Shown: positions 1 through 7,064 of the stretch, piece by piece
How the letters are laid out: the number at the start of each line of letters is the position of its first letter
Position numbering within the stretch: position 1 is the first letter of the stretch
NCBI GenBank assembly: GCA_030640155.1
Contig: DAOWJX010000196.1
Location: 1 to 25,127 of the forward strand
Reading direction: 5' to 3'
From: Candidatus Aegiribacteria sp.
GTDB lineage: Bacteria; Fermentibacterota; Fermentibacteria; Fermentibacterales; JCC-6
DNA: 25,127 nucleotides
Notes under the pieces: model-generated
Databases searched by the model: none
What the model was told of the DNA's origin: nothing
What the model saw: the letters and a program-made list of their open reading frames with translations, nothing else
Program-made: the position numbers and the translations under genes

Positions 1-825
1 CCAGCTTCTGTCCATTCCTGCTGAAGCGCTCCAGAAAGTCTCTTTTTCCTCATCAGGAGCATCCTCGCAGAAAACCGCGGTTGAAACAACCGCAAGTTCA
101 AGCCATCCGGTAGCTTCACCAATAACTCTGTTAAGACTTCCTCCCAGCATAAGATTCTCTCTGAAACATGCTGCGAGTAGAACAGCATCGGTCTGGAGCA
201 GGTAGAAACGCCCTCTGAGCCAGCCTCCGCTTTCCCTGAAGTGCGCATTCTTCCCGAATACCCATCCGGCATCCAGTTCTGACATCATGCCAATGGGAAA
301 GGTAGACCTTATTGCGTCCACGCCAACCCGGTATTCCGTGTCGATAGTTCCGTACTGGAATGGTGCGATGAAATCGATCGGACTGACTGATTTTGACACT
401 CCCCAGTAGATGGCCTGCCGTCCCATCGCAAGGCTGGAAAAGGGGAGCCTGAAACGAATACTGAGCCTGTCCAGGTTCTGCAGGAGGCTGAAGGATTCAG
501 TACCCTTCCATTCGGATGGGAGGATACGCTCGTCGAGGTCGCTGATGCGGAAAGGAGAAATGCCTTCTGATGAGCCTTCGAAAGCCGGGTCACCTGCCGT
601 CGGGCAGATCATGTACGAGAGATCCAGCCTGGTGCTTCCCATACGCTGTGACAGCATCAATCTCAGAGGAACCTGAGACAGGAACCGCAGAGAGGACTCC
701 GCCCCGGGTACATCGATAAGATCAATTCCGGGCTTCAATGAACCGGAGATACTGCATGCTTGAAGCTGTCCTGAAAAAGGCAGAAGAATCAACAGAAGTA
801 GAATTCCTGATAGGAAGGGTTTCAC
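1..825 (-). CDS. Exported protein, probable outer-membrane beta-barrel (C-terminus beyond window)
   Basis: This reading frame stays open for 275 codons to the left edge, so only the N-terminal part is seen. The start is GTG, chosen because GGAGG lies 7 bases upstream and because the GTG overlaps the TGA of the ABC ATPase (GTGA, 4-bp overlap), which implies translational coupling. Residues 1-23 form a signal peptide with a long Leu/Ile core. A Cys at 24 after LQA could mark a lipoprotein, although Gln at -2 is unusual. The body alternates polar and hydrophobic residues, and it contains GRQAIYWG (135-142) and SPIDFIAPF (148-156). GRQ..WG followed by a P-D-F/P segment is common in Gram-negative porin-like barrels of the DUF1302/alginate-export type. 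As the last gene of the ABC operon it is a good candidate for the outer-membrane partner of the exporter. The family assignment is inference. That it is exported and belongs to the operon is well supported. Confidence 0.7.
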   Translation of the reverse strand, partial: MKPFLSGILLLLILLPFSGQLQACSISGSLKPGIDLIDVPGAESSLRFLSQVPLRLMLSQRMGSTRLDLSYMICPTAGDPAFEGSSEGISPFRISDLDERILPSEWKGTESFSLLQNLDRLSIRFRLPFSSLAMGRQAIYWGVSKSVSPIDFIAPFQYGTIDTEYRVGVDAIRSTFPIGMMSELDAGWVFGKNAHFRESGGWLRGRFYLLQTDAVLLAACFRENLMLGGSLNRVIGEATGWLELAVVSTAVFCEDAPDEEKETFWSASAGMDRSW

Positions 826-1526
826 TCGTATTCCTCCGGGGGGTTGTTCTCGTCCAGTTTGCCGTCCGTGAGAACAACCAGCTTTTTCGCTCTCTTCATT
901 ACTATCTCGTCGTGTGTTGAGAAGAGAAAGGTCATGCCGGTGTCCTCATTCAGCTGCCGCATCAAATCCAGCAGCGATCCGCTTGTCTTTGAATCCAGAT
1001 TTGCGGTTGGTTCGTCCGCTATGACAAGAGAAGGTTCTGAGACCATGGCACGTGCTACAGCGACTCTCTGCTGCTGACCCCCGGAGAGTCTTGAGGGAAG
1101 TCTCTGAGCATAGTCATCGAGACCGACCTTCTCCAGAATGCTCATGACCCTGCTGTGCCGTTCCTCCTTAGGTACTCCCTGAAGCAGCATGATGTACTCG
1201 ACGTTCTCCTCGACAGTCAGTACGGGAAACAGGTTGTACGCCTGGAAAACAAACCCGATATGATCCCTCCTGAAATCGGAGAGTTCATTACCACTCATTT
1301 TCGATAACAGTCTTCCCGAGAGCCATACTTCTCCCTCAGTGGGAGTATCGAGGCCGGTTATCACGTTGAGGAAAGTTGTCTTACCGGAGCCGCTCGGTCC
1401 TATAATGGCGGTAAATTCTCCTCTCATCAGCGTATAGTCAATTCCCCGTACTGCGTGAACAGGCACTCCTGAATCATCGTATGTTTTTATGACACCCTTT
1501 GCTTCGATTATTTTCTCATTAGTCAT
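822..1526 (-). CDS. ABC transporter ATP-binding protein, LolD/MacB-type
   Basis: ATPase that powers the two FtsX-type permeases encoded just upstream; it acts at the cytoplasmic face of the inner membrane. All nucleotide-binding motifs are present. Counted from an upstream ATG at 1538 they are: Walker A GPSGSGKT (47-54), Q-loop FVFQ (Gln 99), signature LSGGQ (151-155), Walker B LVIADEP (171-177), D-loop NLD (180-182) and H-loop His 209. Two in-frame ATGs compete. The one at 1526 is chosen because GGAG sits 6 bases before it, whereas the ATG at 1538 has its AAGG only 2 bases away. This gives 234 residues, normal for the LolD/MacB/FtsE group. The gene starts 16 bases after the preceding permease stop and overlaps the next gene by 4 bp. 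Family membership is certain. The substrate is not shown by the sequence. Confidence 0.95.
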   Translation of the reverse strand: MTNEKIIEAKGVIKTYDDSGVPVHAVRGIDYTLMRGEFTAIIGPSGSGKTTFLNVITGLDTPTEGEVWLSGRLLSKMSGNELSDFRRDHIGFVFQAYNLFPVLTVEENVEYIMLLQGVPKEERHSRVMSILEKVGLDDYAQRLPSRLSGGQQQRVAVARAMVSEPSLVIADEPTANLDSKTSGSLLDLMRQLNEDTGMTFLFSTHDEIVMKRAKKLVVLTDGKLDENNPPEEYE

Positions 1527-1542
1527 ATTCTTCTCCATGTCC

Positions 1543-2766
1543 TTAAAGGCTTTTTCTCATCGCTTCGGCAGCGTTCAGTCTTCCTGCATGGATACCGGGA
1601 TAGATTCCAGCAGCTGTTGTCAGGAGGAGCGTGAAGAATGGGTATATCCAAATACCGCTCCATTTCAGAGTCGGATGAATTGCGCTGTCGAATATTACGC
1701 CGGAAACCTCTATGTTGCCAAAATCGATACCGGTTTTCGACGTGATCCAGATGATCGTCAATCCCATGATTGAACCGAGGATCATGCTGATCACGGCAAG
1801 CCAGAATGCTTCAAGGATTACCATGATGCTGATCGTACCCTGTCTTGTGCCGACAGCCTTCATCACGCCGAACTCGTAAATCCTCTCGTAGACTGACATG
1901 AAGAGGGAATTCACGATTCCGAAAACTACAAGGCCAAACAGGATTACAGCTGTTATCACAATGCTCATCTTTGTCATATTGAGCATCGCCTTTACCTGTG
2001 TGGCCAGCGTTGCCCAGCCCTGGGCTTTATTCCCGCAGACAGAGTAATTGCTCCAGAAATGGAGCGATTCATCCATTCCCATTTCTGAATCAGGAAAGCG
2101 TATTGCGATTTCATGGAATCTGCCTTCGAGACCAAGCATGCTTCCGGCCGTATTGATATCGATGAAAGCGGTATATCTGTCGAGATCATCACTTCCGAAA
2201 TGGCAAATTCCCGTTACGAAGAACAGATTACTGGATAGCCCGCTGTCCGCTTCCGCAGCGGTGATAACTATCAGGTCTCCAATACCTGCGTTCAGATCCT
2301 CTGCGAGCTTATATCCTATTATCAGATCGGTGCTGTCCCCGCTGAAGTAGCAACCGGAATCTACGGCGGTCTCCAGCATGGAAACTGTTGGTTCGGTCTC
2401 CGGATCAATACCTATCATTGTGACCGGTTTCATCTCCATTGTGGATTGGAGAGATGCAGGGGAGATAATGCGTAAGGTGAAAGCATCAACTATAGAATCT
2501 GTTCTCAGCATTTCTGTAATTGAATCGGGTTCATTGATGGTCAGAGTTATTCTTCCGGTCTCTCTGAAACCTTCTCTGTGGATCTGCGCATCACCCATCC
2601 ATGCGTTCGTGGTTTGATCTATCATATGGTCGGTCATGCCGATCATCAGGGTATCGGTAAACATCAAAGCAGCCAGGCCGAGGCCGACGGCCAGGCCTGT
2701 GATTACCGTCCTTCTCCTGTTCTTCCAGACACTGCGCCAGGCGAATTTCACAAGTATTCCAAACAT
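1543..2766 (-). CDS. ABC transporter permease, FtsX/MacB-type (second of two)
   Basis: Inner-membrane permease of 407 residues with the LolC/E and MacB layout: one N-terminal membrane segment (about 20-42), a large periplasmic domain (about 43-265), then three C-terminal membrane segments (about 268-295, 315-345, 375-398). The FtsX-domain hallmark YEFGVMKAVGTRQG comes after the second membrane segment. The N-terminus (FAWRSVWKNRRRTVIT) closely parallels LAWRNIFRQKRRTVLT of the upstream permease, so the two are paralogues that probably form a heterodimer as LolC and LolE do. It starts one base after the stop of that gene (TAAAATG), with GAGG 10 bases upstream. LolCE and MacB families extract or export lipoproteins, lipids and small molecules. 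Which substrate applies here is unknown. Confidence 0.93.
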   Translation of the reverse strand: MFGILVKFAWRSVWKNRRRTVITGLAVGLGLAALMFTDTLMIGMTDHMIDQTTNAWMGDAQIHREGFRETGRITLTINEPDSITEMLRTDSIVDAFTLRIISPASLQSTMEMKPVTMIGIDPETEPTVSMLETAVDSGCYFSGDSTDLIIGYKLAEDLNAGIGDLIVITAAEADSGLSSNLFFVTGICHFGSDDLDRYTAFIDINTAGSMLGLEGRFHEIAIRFPDSEMGMDESLHFWSNYSVCGNKAQGWATLATQVKAMLNMTKMSIVITAVILFGLVVFGIVNSLFMSVYERIYEFGVMKAVGTRQGTISIMVILEAFWLAVISMILGSIMGLTIIWITSKTGIDFGNIEVSGVIFDSAIHPTLKWSGIWIYPFFTLLLTTAAGIYPGIHAGRLNAAEAMRKSL

Positions 2767-2767
2767 T

Positions 2768-4030
2768 TTACACCGTCCTCAGCGCTTTTGCCGGTTCTGT
2801 ATGAGCAGCGTTCAGGGCGGGGATCCAGCTTACGATAGTAGCTGTCAGCATCACACAGATGGCTGGTATCCAGTAGCAGTCGGGAGAGATCGATGCGATC
2901 ATCTCGCGGAAGACAGCACCCCCGTAATCAAGGGGGGGGTCAAGTACAATTCCGTGCTTTGAGAGGAAAAGCAGGCCGGCTGTGCTGATAATGCTTCCGA
3001 GCAGGATACTGATGAAGCCCATTATGTTCGCCTCGAGCATTATCATCCGGACTATGAAGCCGGGTCTGGTTCCCATTGCCTTCATCACTCCGAATTCCCG
3101 CCTCCGTTCGAGAACCATCATGAGCACCGTGTTCAGAACACCCATGGCTGCGACGAGCACGATAATGAAGATCATTACCTCCAGGCTTGATTCATCAGCT
3201 TTCATCCCGTTGTAGAACTCTTTCGCGAATACTTTCCAGGAATCCGTCTCCAGATTCCTGCCGCTCAACCTTCCGGATATTGTTGCTGTAAGGTCGTCAA
3301 CCTCGTCGAGATTTCGCGACAGGACAGCTATCTCGTGTGCTTCACCCTCCAGAGCGAACAGATTCTGCGCATCGAGCAGTGTAATGTAGCTGGTTCTTCT
3401 GTCGATCTGTGTATTCCCGGTGCTGACTGTCCCGACCACGACGTATCTCTTGTCCGCTACTGCTCCGTTTGCTGTCTGGGAGAGGAGTATCAGCGAGTCA
3501 CCGACGGATGCTTCAAGTGTTATCGCAAGTTCCTTTCCCAGAAGGATCTGACCTGTAGAGGAGAGAGAGGTATCAGCATCGGATACAGTGAGCATTTCAC
3601 CCTCTAAGATCTGAGCTGAGAACCCGGTCGCTTCCTGCTCCCTGGTTGGGTCTATGCCGATCACTGACGCTGCTGCTGAACTGGAAAAGACATTACTCGA
3701 CTGCCCGGCTGGCCTGAGTGCAAGAAGAGCCCCCGTATATATCCGCGGCGCCCATGTACGAACGTCAGGGAGTGAATCCAGAATTGAACCAACCTGCTCG
3801 AAATTATCGATAGTACTGTATATGGATTGGTCAGCAAGATAACCTTCATGGTGAACCTGTATCTGTCCGGTTCTGTTGTTTGTGAAGAAAAGAATAATAC
3901 TGCTGTACGATCCGTTCATCCATCCTATCGAAAGTGAGGAAAGCACGAATCCACCGGTCATGGTCATCAGCGTGAGGACTGTTCTCCTTTTCTGACGAAA
4001 GATGTTTCTCCATGCAAGCTTCGGCAGCAT
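2768..4030 (-). CDS. ABC transporter permease, FtsX/MacB-type (first of two)
   Basis: Paralogue of the downstream permease, with 420 residues from the chosen start. It has one N-terminal membrane segment (about 18-38), a periplasmic domain of about 240 residues, and three C-terminal membrane segments. The FtsX signature REFGVMKAMGTRPG is near residue 315. The frame is open from a GTG at 4048, but that GTG lies inside the preceding gene. The ATG at 4030 gives MLPKLAWRN, which matches the N-terminus of the paralogue and reproduces the same TAAAATG junction one base after the preceding stop; GGAGG lies 11 bases upstream. The coding strand holds a run of eight C (plus-strand G run at 2932-2939), listed separately. 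It probably pairs with the second permease and the ATPase. Confidence 0.93.
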   Translation of the reverse strand: MLPKLAWRNIFRQKRRTVLTLMTMTGGFVLSSLSIGWMNGSYSSIILFFTNNRTGQIQVHHEGYLADQSIYSTIDNFEQVGSILDSLPDVRTWAPRIYTGALLALRPAGQSSNVFSSSAAASVIGIDPTREQEATGFSAQILEGEMLTVSDADTSLSSTGQILLGKELAITLEASVGDSLILLSQTANGAVADKRYVVVGTVSTGNTQIDRRTSYITLLDAQNLFALEGEAHEIAVLSRNLDEVDDLTATISGRLSGRNLETDSWKVFAKEFYNGMKADESSLEVMIFIIVLVAAMGVLNTVLMMVLERRREFGVMKAMGTRPGFIVRMIMLEANIMGFISILLGSIISTAGLLFLSKHGIVLDPPLDYGGAVFREMIASISPDCYWIPAICVMLTATIVSWIPALNAAHTEPAKALRTV

Positions 4031-4031
4031 T

Positions 4032-4802
4032 TTACGGATTTCCTCCACACTGAAGATTACTTAGTGTAAAGATGCCGGAATCGATTCCCTGGTTGAATTC
4101 CGCATGCGACCAGGTGATGGTCGTACTCTGTCCCTCCCTGTTGGTCGGGACTACTTCCATGGTCGCAGGGATCGTTCTGCCTCCCATATCCTGGATATCG
4201 GAGAATGTCACACTCTTTATCTCGTTCCCGTGCTGATCGTAGTAGTGCTCCCAGAGGGGAATATTGTCGTCCGCTCTAACCGCGCAGATTATGCTGGACC
4301 ACACTACGGCTGTCGATGGTTTCGGAACAAGCCTTATGTAGAGAACGCCGTCTTCCGGTGTTCCCGTCAGAGCGGTGTCAGCAGTGTATTCGTAAGTATA
4401 GTCAGTAGCGTAGGTGATCTCTTTCACAATATCGTTGTTGGTGATGTCTGAGCCCATCCAGGAACCTGTCATCATGGATGGCGGGACACGAACGGTACTG
4501 TTCGTGTTGGGAAGGTAGTTCCACATCTCTGTTCCGATGCGGAGGGTGGCCATCCCGGCTTCCCGTGCCGGGGAAAGTATGCTGATGAAGGTTTTGTCGG
4601 ATCCCTCTGACCAGGCTTTCATGGTGAGAGTTCTCTCCCAGTGAGGGGTAACTATGTGCATGGACATCTCCGCAACGCTGTCATCGCTTCTGTAGAGACG
4701 GTCCAGTGCTGTGATGACATCATCTATATCAGGCTGACACCATGCAACAACGCTTGAAAGAAACATTACGAGTAATGTTGTGAGCATCAATCCGTGTTTC
4801 AT
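4032..4802 (-). CDS. LolA-like periplasmic outer-membrane lipoprotein-sorting protein (PF17131-type)
   Basis: Exported protein of 256 residues. Residues 1-22 are a signal peptide (charged start, hydrophobic 5-20). The mature part carries the hallmark region of the LolA-like family often named outer membrane lipoprotein-sorting protein: MWNYLPNTNSTVRVPPSMM (93-111) followed by GSWMGSDITNNDIV (113-126). In this family the protein is a half-barrel periplasmic carrier for a hydrophobic ligand and is usually encoded beside an MMPL or FtsX-type inner-membrane transporter, as here. It probably receives substrate from the two permeases and hands it to the outer membrane. The ATG follows the stop of the TetR gene directly (TAGATG), and AGGA lies 9 bases upstream. 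The ligand cannot be read from the sequence. A true lipobox is not evident because Trp precedes the Cys at 22. Confidence 0.85.
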   Translation of the reverse strand: MKHGLMLTTLLVMFLSSVVAWCQPDIDDVITALDRLYRSDDSVAEMSMHIVTPHWERTLTMKAWSEGSDKTFISILSPAREAGMATLRIGTEMWNYLPNTNSTVRVPPSMMTGSWMGSDITNNDIVKEITYATDYTYEYTADTALTGTPEDGVLYIRLVPKPSTAVVWSSIICAVRADDNIPLWEHYYDQHGNEIKSVTFSDIQDMGGRTIPATMEVVPTNREGQSTTITWSHAEFNQGIDSGIFTLSNLQCGGNP

Positions 4803-5411
4803 CTATTTATTTCCTTCCGGCAGGAGGCCTCTGCTGAATGTACGAAGCATCTTCTTCAGAGACGTTCGCGTCTGATCTATCGTTCTATCCTCGTCAGCGG
4901 CGAACCACAGCACAGTCATGGTCACTATCCCATAGATGGCCAGGGCAGCATGCTGTATATCCGTATCGTCCCTGAGTTTTCCGTTTACCAAGAGATACTC
5001 GAGCCTTACTGCCAGATCATCTATGAACGCTAAGTCCTGCTTCATAAGTCCGGCAGTCAGATTCTTCTCGTTGTATGCCGCACCAATCAGCTCCCTCATG
5101 AGGCTTTTGGGGTAGCGGGTGAGATTCAGAACGAATCGGTCGATCAAGGTGAAAAGAGTATCTTCCACTGTCCTGGTTCCACCGTTCACAGGTATTGAAT
5201 CGGTTACAGAAGCTGTGTCCAACTCCGTGAGTCCGAGGATGATCGCGTTCTTGGAGTCGAAGTAGTTGTAAACCGTTCCGACGGCTACTTCAGCCGTTGA
5301 AGCGATGTCCTCGATGGTCGTGTTTCCGAAACCATTGCTGAAAAACAGCTTCCTTGCCGCATCGAGAATGGCGATTCTTGTTCTTTCCTTTTTCAGTTCT
5401 CTTAATTTCAT
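4803..5411 (-). CDS. TetR/AcrR-family transcriptional regulator
   Basis: Dimeric repressor-type protein of 202 residues, usual for the family. The N-terminal DNA-binding domain reads ILDAARKLFFSNGF (15-28) then TTIEDIASTAEVAVGTVYNYF (31-51), the typical TetR helix-turn-helix ending in VGTVYNYF. The C-terminal part is the variable ligand and dimer domain. The frame is open from an ATG at 5441, but that ATG and the one at 5429 have no Shine-Dalgarno and lie inside an inverted repeat that overlaps the promoter. The ATG at 5411 has AAAGG 7 bases upstream and is chosen. The gene leads the ABC exporter operon and its stop touches the start of the LolA-like gene, so it very likely controls its own operon through the inverted repeat at 5428-5458. 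Its effect on the divergent MATE gene is unknown. Confidence 0.93.
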   Translation of the reverse strand: MKLRELKKERTRIAILDAARKLFFSNGFGNTTIEDIASTAEVAVGTVYNYFDSKNAIILGLTELDTASVTDSIPVNGGTRTVEDTLFTLIDRFVLNLTRYPKSLMRELIGAAYNEKNLTAGLMKQDLAFIDDLAVRLEYLLVNGKLRDDTDIQHAALAIYGIVTMTVLWFAADEDRTIDQTRTSLKKMLRTFSRGLLPEGNK

Positions 5412-5427
5412 TGAATGCCTTTCAAAC

Positions 5428-5458
5428 ATGAATGTATTCATAATTATAATACATTCAT
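5428..5458. promoter_or_regulatory. Probable TetR operator: 11-bp perfect inverted repeat
   Basis: ATGAATGTATT (5428-5438) and AATACATTCAT (5448-5458) are perfect reverse complements separated by 9 bases. The left half also contains a smaller perfect palindrome, ATGAAT-GT-ATTCAT (5428-5441). The repeat covers the -10 element of the only visible promoter of the TetR-led operon. Size and position fit an autoregulatory TetR-family operator. Confidence 0.75.
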
Positions 5459-5470
5459 ATTGTATATCAA
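5443..5470 (-). promoter_or_regulatory. Sigma70-like promoter of the TetR/ABC exporter operon
   Basis: On the minus strand, TTGATA (5470-5465) and a consensus TATAAT (5448-5443) are separated by 16 bases. The -10 box ends 31 bases before the chosen TetR start at 5411 and lies within the inverted repeat, so bound repressor would block polymerase. Confidence 0.7.
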
Positions 5471-5565
5471 AATCGTGACATCCAGGCCGGGAGTTAGTAA
5501 AAGCGATTATATTGCGTGTCTGAATGACAGAGTTATGAAAACAGAAGACACTGGAAAGTATCCTG

Positions 5566-6939
5566 ATGAACAGTGACCGCAGGCGCCCCGATTCCTACCG
5601 GCAGATCATTGCTGTTTCGCTTCCAATCATAGCCGGGATGGCTGGCAGAACGATAATGATGTTCTGTGACAGGCTGTTTCTCGCCCGGCACAGTCAGCTT
5701 GAGCTTCAGGCAGCTCTGCCGGCGGGAATTCTCAGCTTTACTCTGCTCTGCATTTTTTACGGTACCGCCGGATACTCAAGCACATTTGTCGCTCAATACT
5801 TCGGAGCAGGCGACAGAGATGGATGTTCAAAAGCATTCGCCCAGGGGCTGTTTCTGACAATGTTCTGTGCTCCATTCCTTGCTCTTATGTCCATTCCGGG
5901 AAGTTTCCTGCTCGACCTGTCCCAGCATGTCCCCGAGGTTCTCGCCCTTGAAAAGACTTACTTCAAAATTCTGATGTTCTCAGCAGCTGGGCCTGTGTTT
6001 ACTGTAGCCGCGGCTGCATTCTGGAATGGACGGGGGAAGACCGTTCCCGCCATGCTGGCAGTGCTTGCGGGTGCAGGATTAAACATCCTTTTGGATTACC
6101 TAATGATATTCGGTAAAATGGGTTTCCCCGAGATGGGGATAAAGGGAGCCGCAATAGCCACCGCCATTTCATCGTTTGTTCCTGGTACCATTCTTACAAT
6201 AGCGGCATTTTCGGGCAGAACAGCCCGCCGGTATAGAACGAGAGAGAATTTCAGGTTCTCCCGCAAGCTTACAGGCAGAATCATCAAGTTCGGCTTTCCT
6301 GCAGGTCTTCAGATCTTCATGGATGTAGCAAGCTTTACAGTTTTTATCTTTATAGCCGGTCGACTGGGCGCATTGGATTTCACCGCGAACAATCTTGCAT
6401 TCAGCGTGTATAATCTGGCATTCAACCCGCTGATGGGGTTCAGTTTTGCTACAACGGTAATAGTTGGAAGATGCATCGGTATGGGTAAGACCAAGATGGC
6501 AGTCAGGGCCACCAGACGGACTTTTCTACTTTCTCTGTACTATTTCATCCCCCTGGCCGTTACTTTCGTACTGTTCCCGGGGTTCTACACTCGTATTTTT
6601 TTCAGTCCGGATTCCGTTTTTGGAATTGAAGAGCTTTCAGCTACCACAGCGAAGCTCCTTCTGATTTTGGCGGTCTGGGGGGTGTTTGACGCGGTGAGTC
6701 TGATATTCAGCGGCGCGCTCAGAGGAGCAGGTGATACGAAGTTTGTCGTATGGGTTTCAAGTCTTTTTGCCTGGTTCTTCTGGATTCCAGGAGTTCTGTA
6801 CCTGTATTCGGTTCGGAATGCAGGCATTGTCCCACTCTGGGGTTTTACAAGCATCTATGTAGCAATCCTCAGTGTGATTTTCCTCTCCCGCTTCCGATCA
6901 GGAAAATGGAAGAGCATTGATCTCCTGGGCAGGTCCTGA
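5566..6939 (+). CDS. MATE-family multidrug/Na+-driven efflux transporter
   Basis: Polytopic inner-membrane protein of 457 residues with about twelve hydrophobic segments arranged as two halves, the length and layout of MATE transporters. The N-terminus has the usual segment of the family, in which IIAVSLPIIAGMAGRTIMM is followed by a CDRLFLARHS stretch where relatives carry a D-x-x-F/V-x-G/A-R motif. The second half contains SLIFSGALRGAGDTKFV, which matches the family's ALRGAGDTR/K element. These transporters exchange cations for drugs or metabolites. The Shine-Dalgarno is weak (GGAAAG, 7 bases before the ATG). The gene stands alone, divergent from the TetR operon with 154 bases between the two starts, so shared control is possible but not shown. 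The substrate cannot be predicted. Confidence 0.93.
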   Translation: MNSDRRRPDSYRQIIAVSLPIIAGMAGRTIMMFCDRLFLARHSQLELQAALPAGILSFTLLCIFYGTAGYSSTFVAQYFGAGDRDGCSKAFAQGLFLTMFCAPFLALMSIPGSFLLDLSQHVPEVLALEKTYFKILMFSAAGPVFTVAAAAFWNGRGKTVPAMLAVLAGAGLNILLDYLMIFGKMGFPEMGIKGAAIATAISSFVPGTILTIAAFSGRTARRYRTRENFRFSRKLTGRIIKFGFPAGLQIFMDVASFTVFIFIAGRLGALDFTANNLAFSVYNLAFNPLMGFSFATTVIVGRCIGMGKTKMAVRATRRTFLLSLYYFIPLAVTFVLFPGFYTRIFFSPDSVFGIEELSATTAKLLLILAVWGVFDAVSLIFSGALRGAGDTKFVVWVSSLFAWFFWIPGVLYLYSVRNAGIVPLWGFTSIYVAILSVIFLSRFRSGKWKSIDLLGRS

Positions 6940-7012
6940 AGCCAGTCTGTGACTATATCAATGAGATAACATCGTGAATTTTCATGGCGATGCTGCCTGT
7001 CTGGAGTCGATA

Positions 7013-7046
7013 TTGACTGGCTTCATGATTCTGTATACTATATAAT
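7013..7046 (+). promoter_or_regulatory. Candidate promoter of the secreted propeller-like protein
   Basis: TTGACT (7013-7018) is followed after 15 bases by TATACT (7034-7039) or after 17 bases by TACTAT (7036-7041), with TATAAT slightly farther on at 7041-7046. Which -10 box is used is not clear. The Shine-Dalgarno and the ATG at 7065 follow directly. Confidence 0.45.
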
Positions 7047-7064
7047 TACAGATAGAGGTGAATT

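Noticed and set aside
309..593. 94-codon minus-strand frame near the left end
   Set aside because: It is a shadow of the 275-codon frame from the GTG at 825, which has a signal peptide, a ribosome binding site and operon coupling.
822..4030. Reading the first ABC set as a MacAB macrolide exporter
   Set aside because: MacB is an ATPase-permease fusion with a MacA adaptor; here the ATPase is separate, there are two permeases and the periplasmic partner is LolA-like.
5412..5441. N-terminal extension of the TetR protein
   Set aside because: It would place the first ten codons in the operator and just downstream of the -10 box, with no ribosome binding site; the ATG at 5411 has AAAGG.
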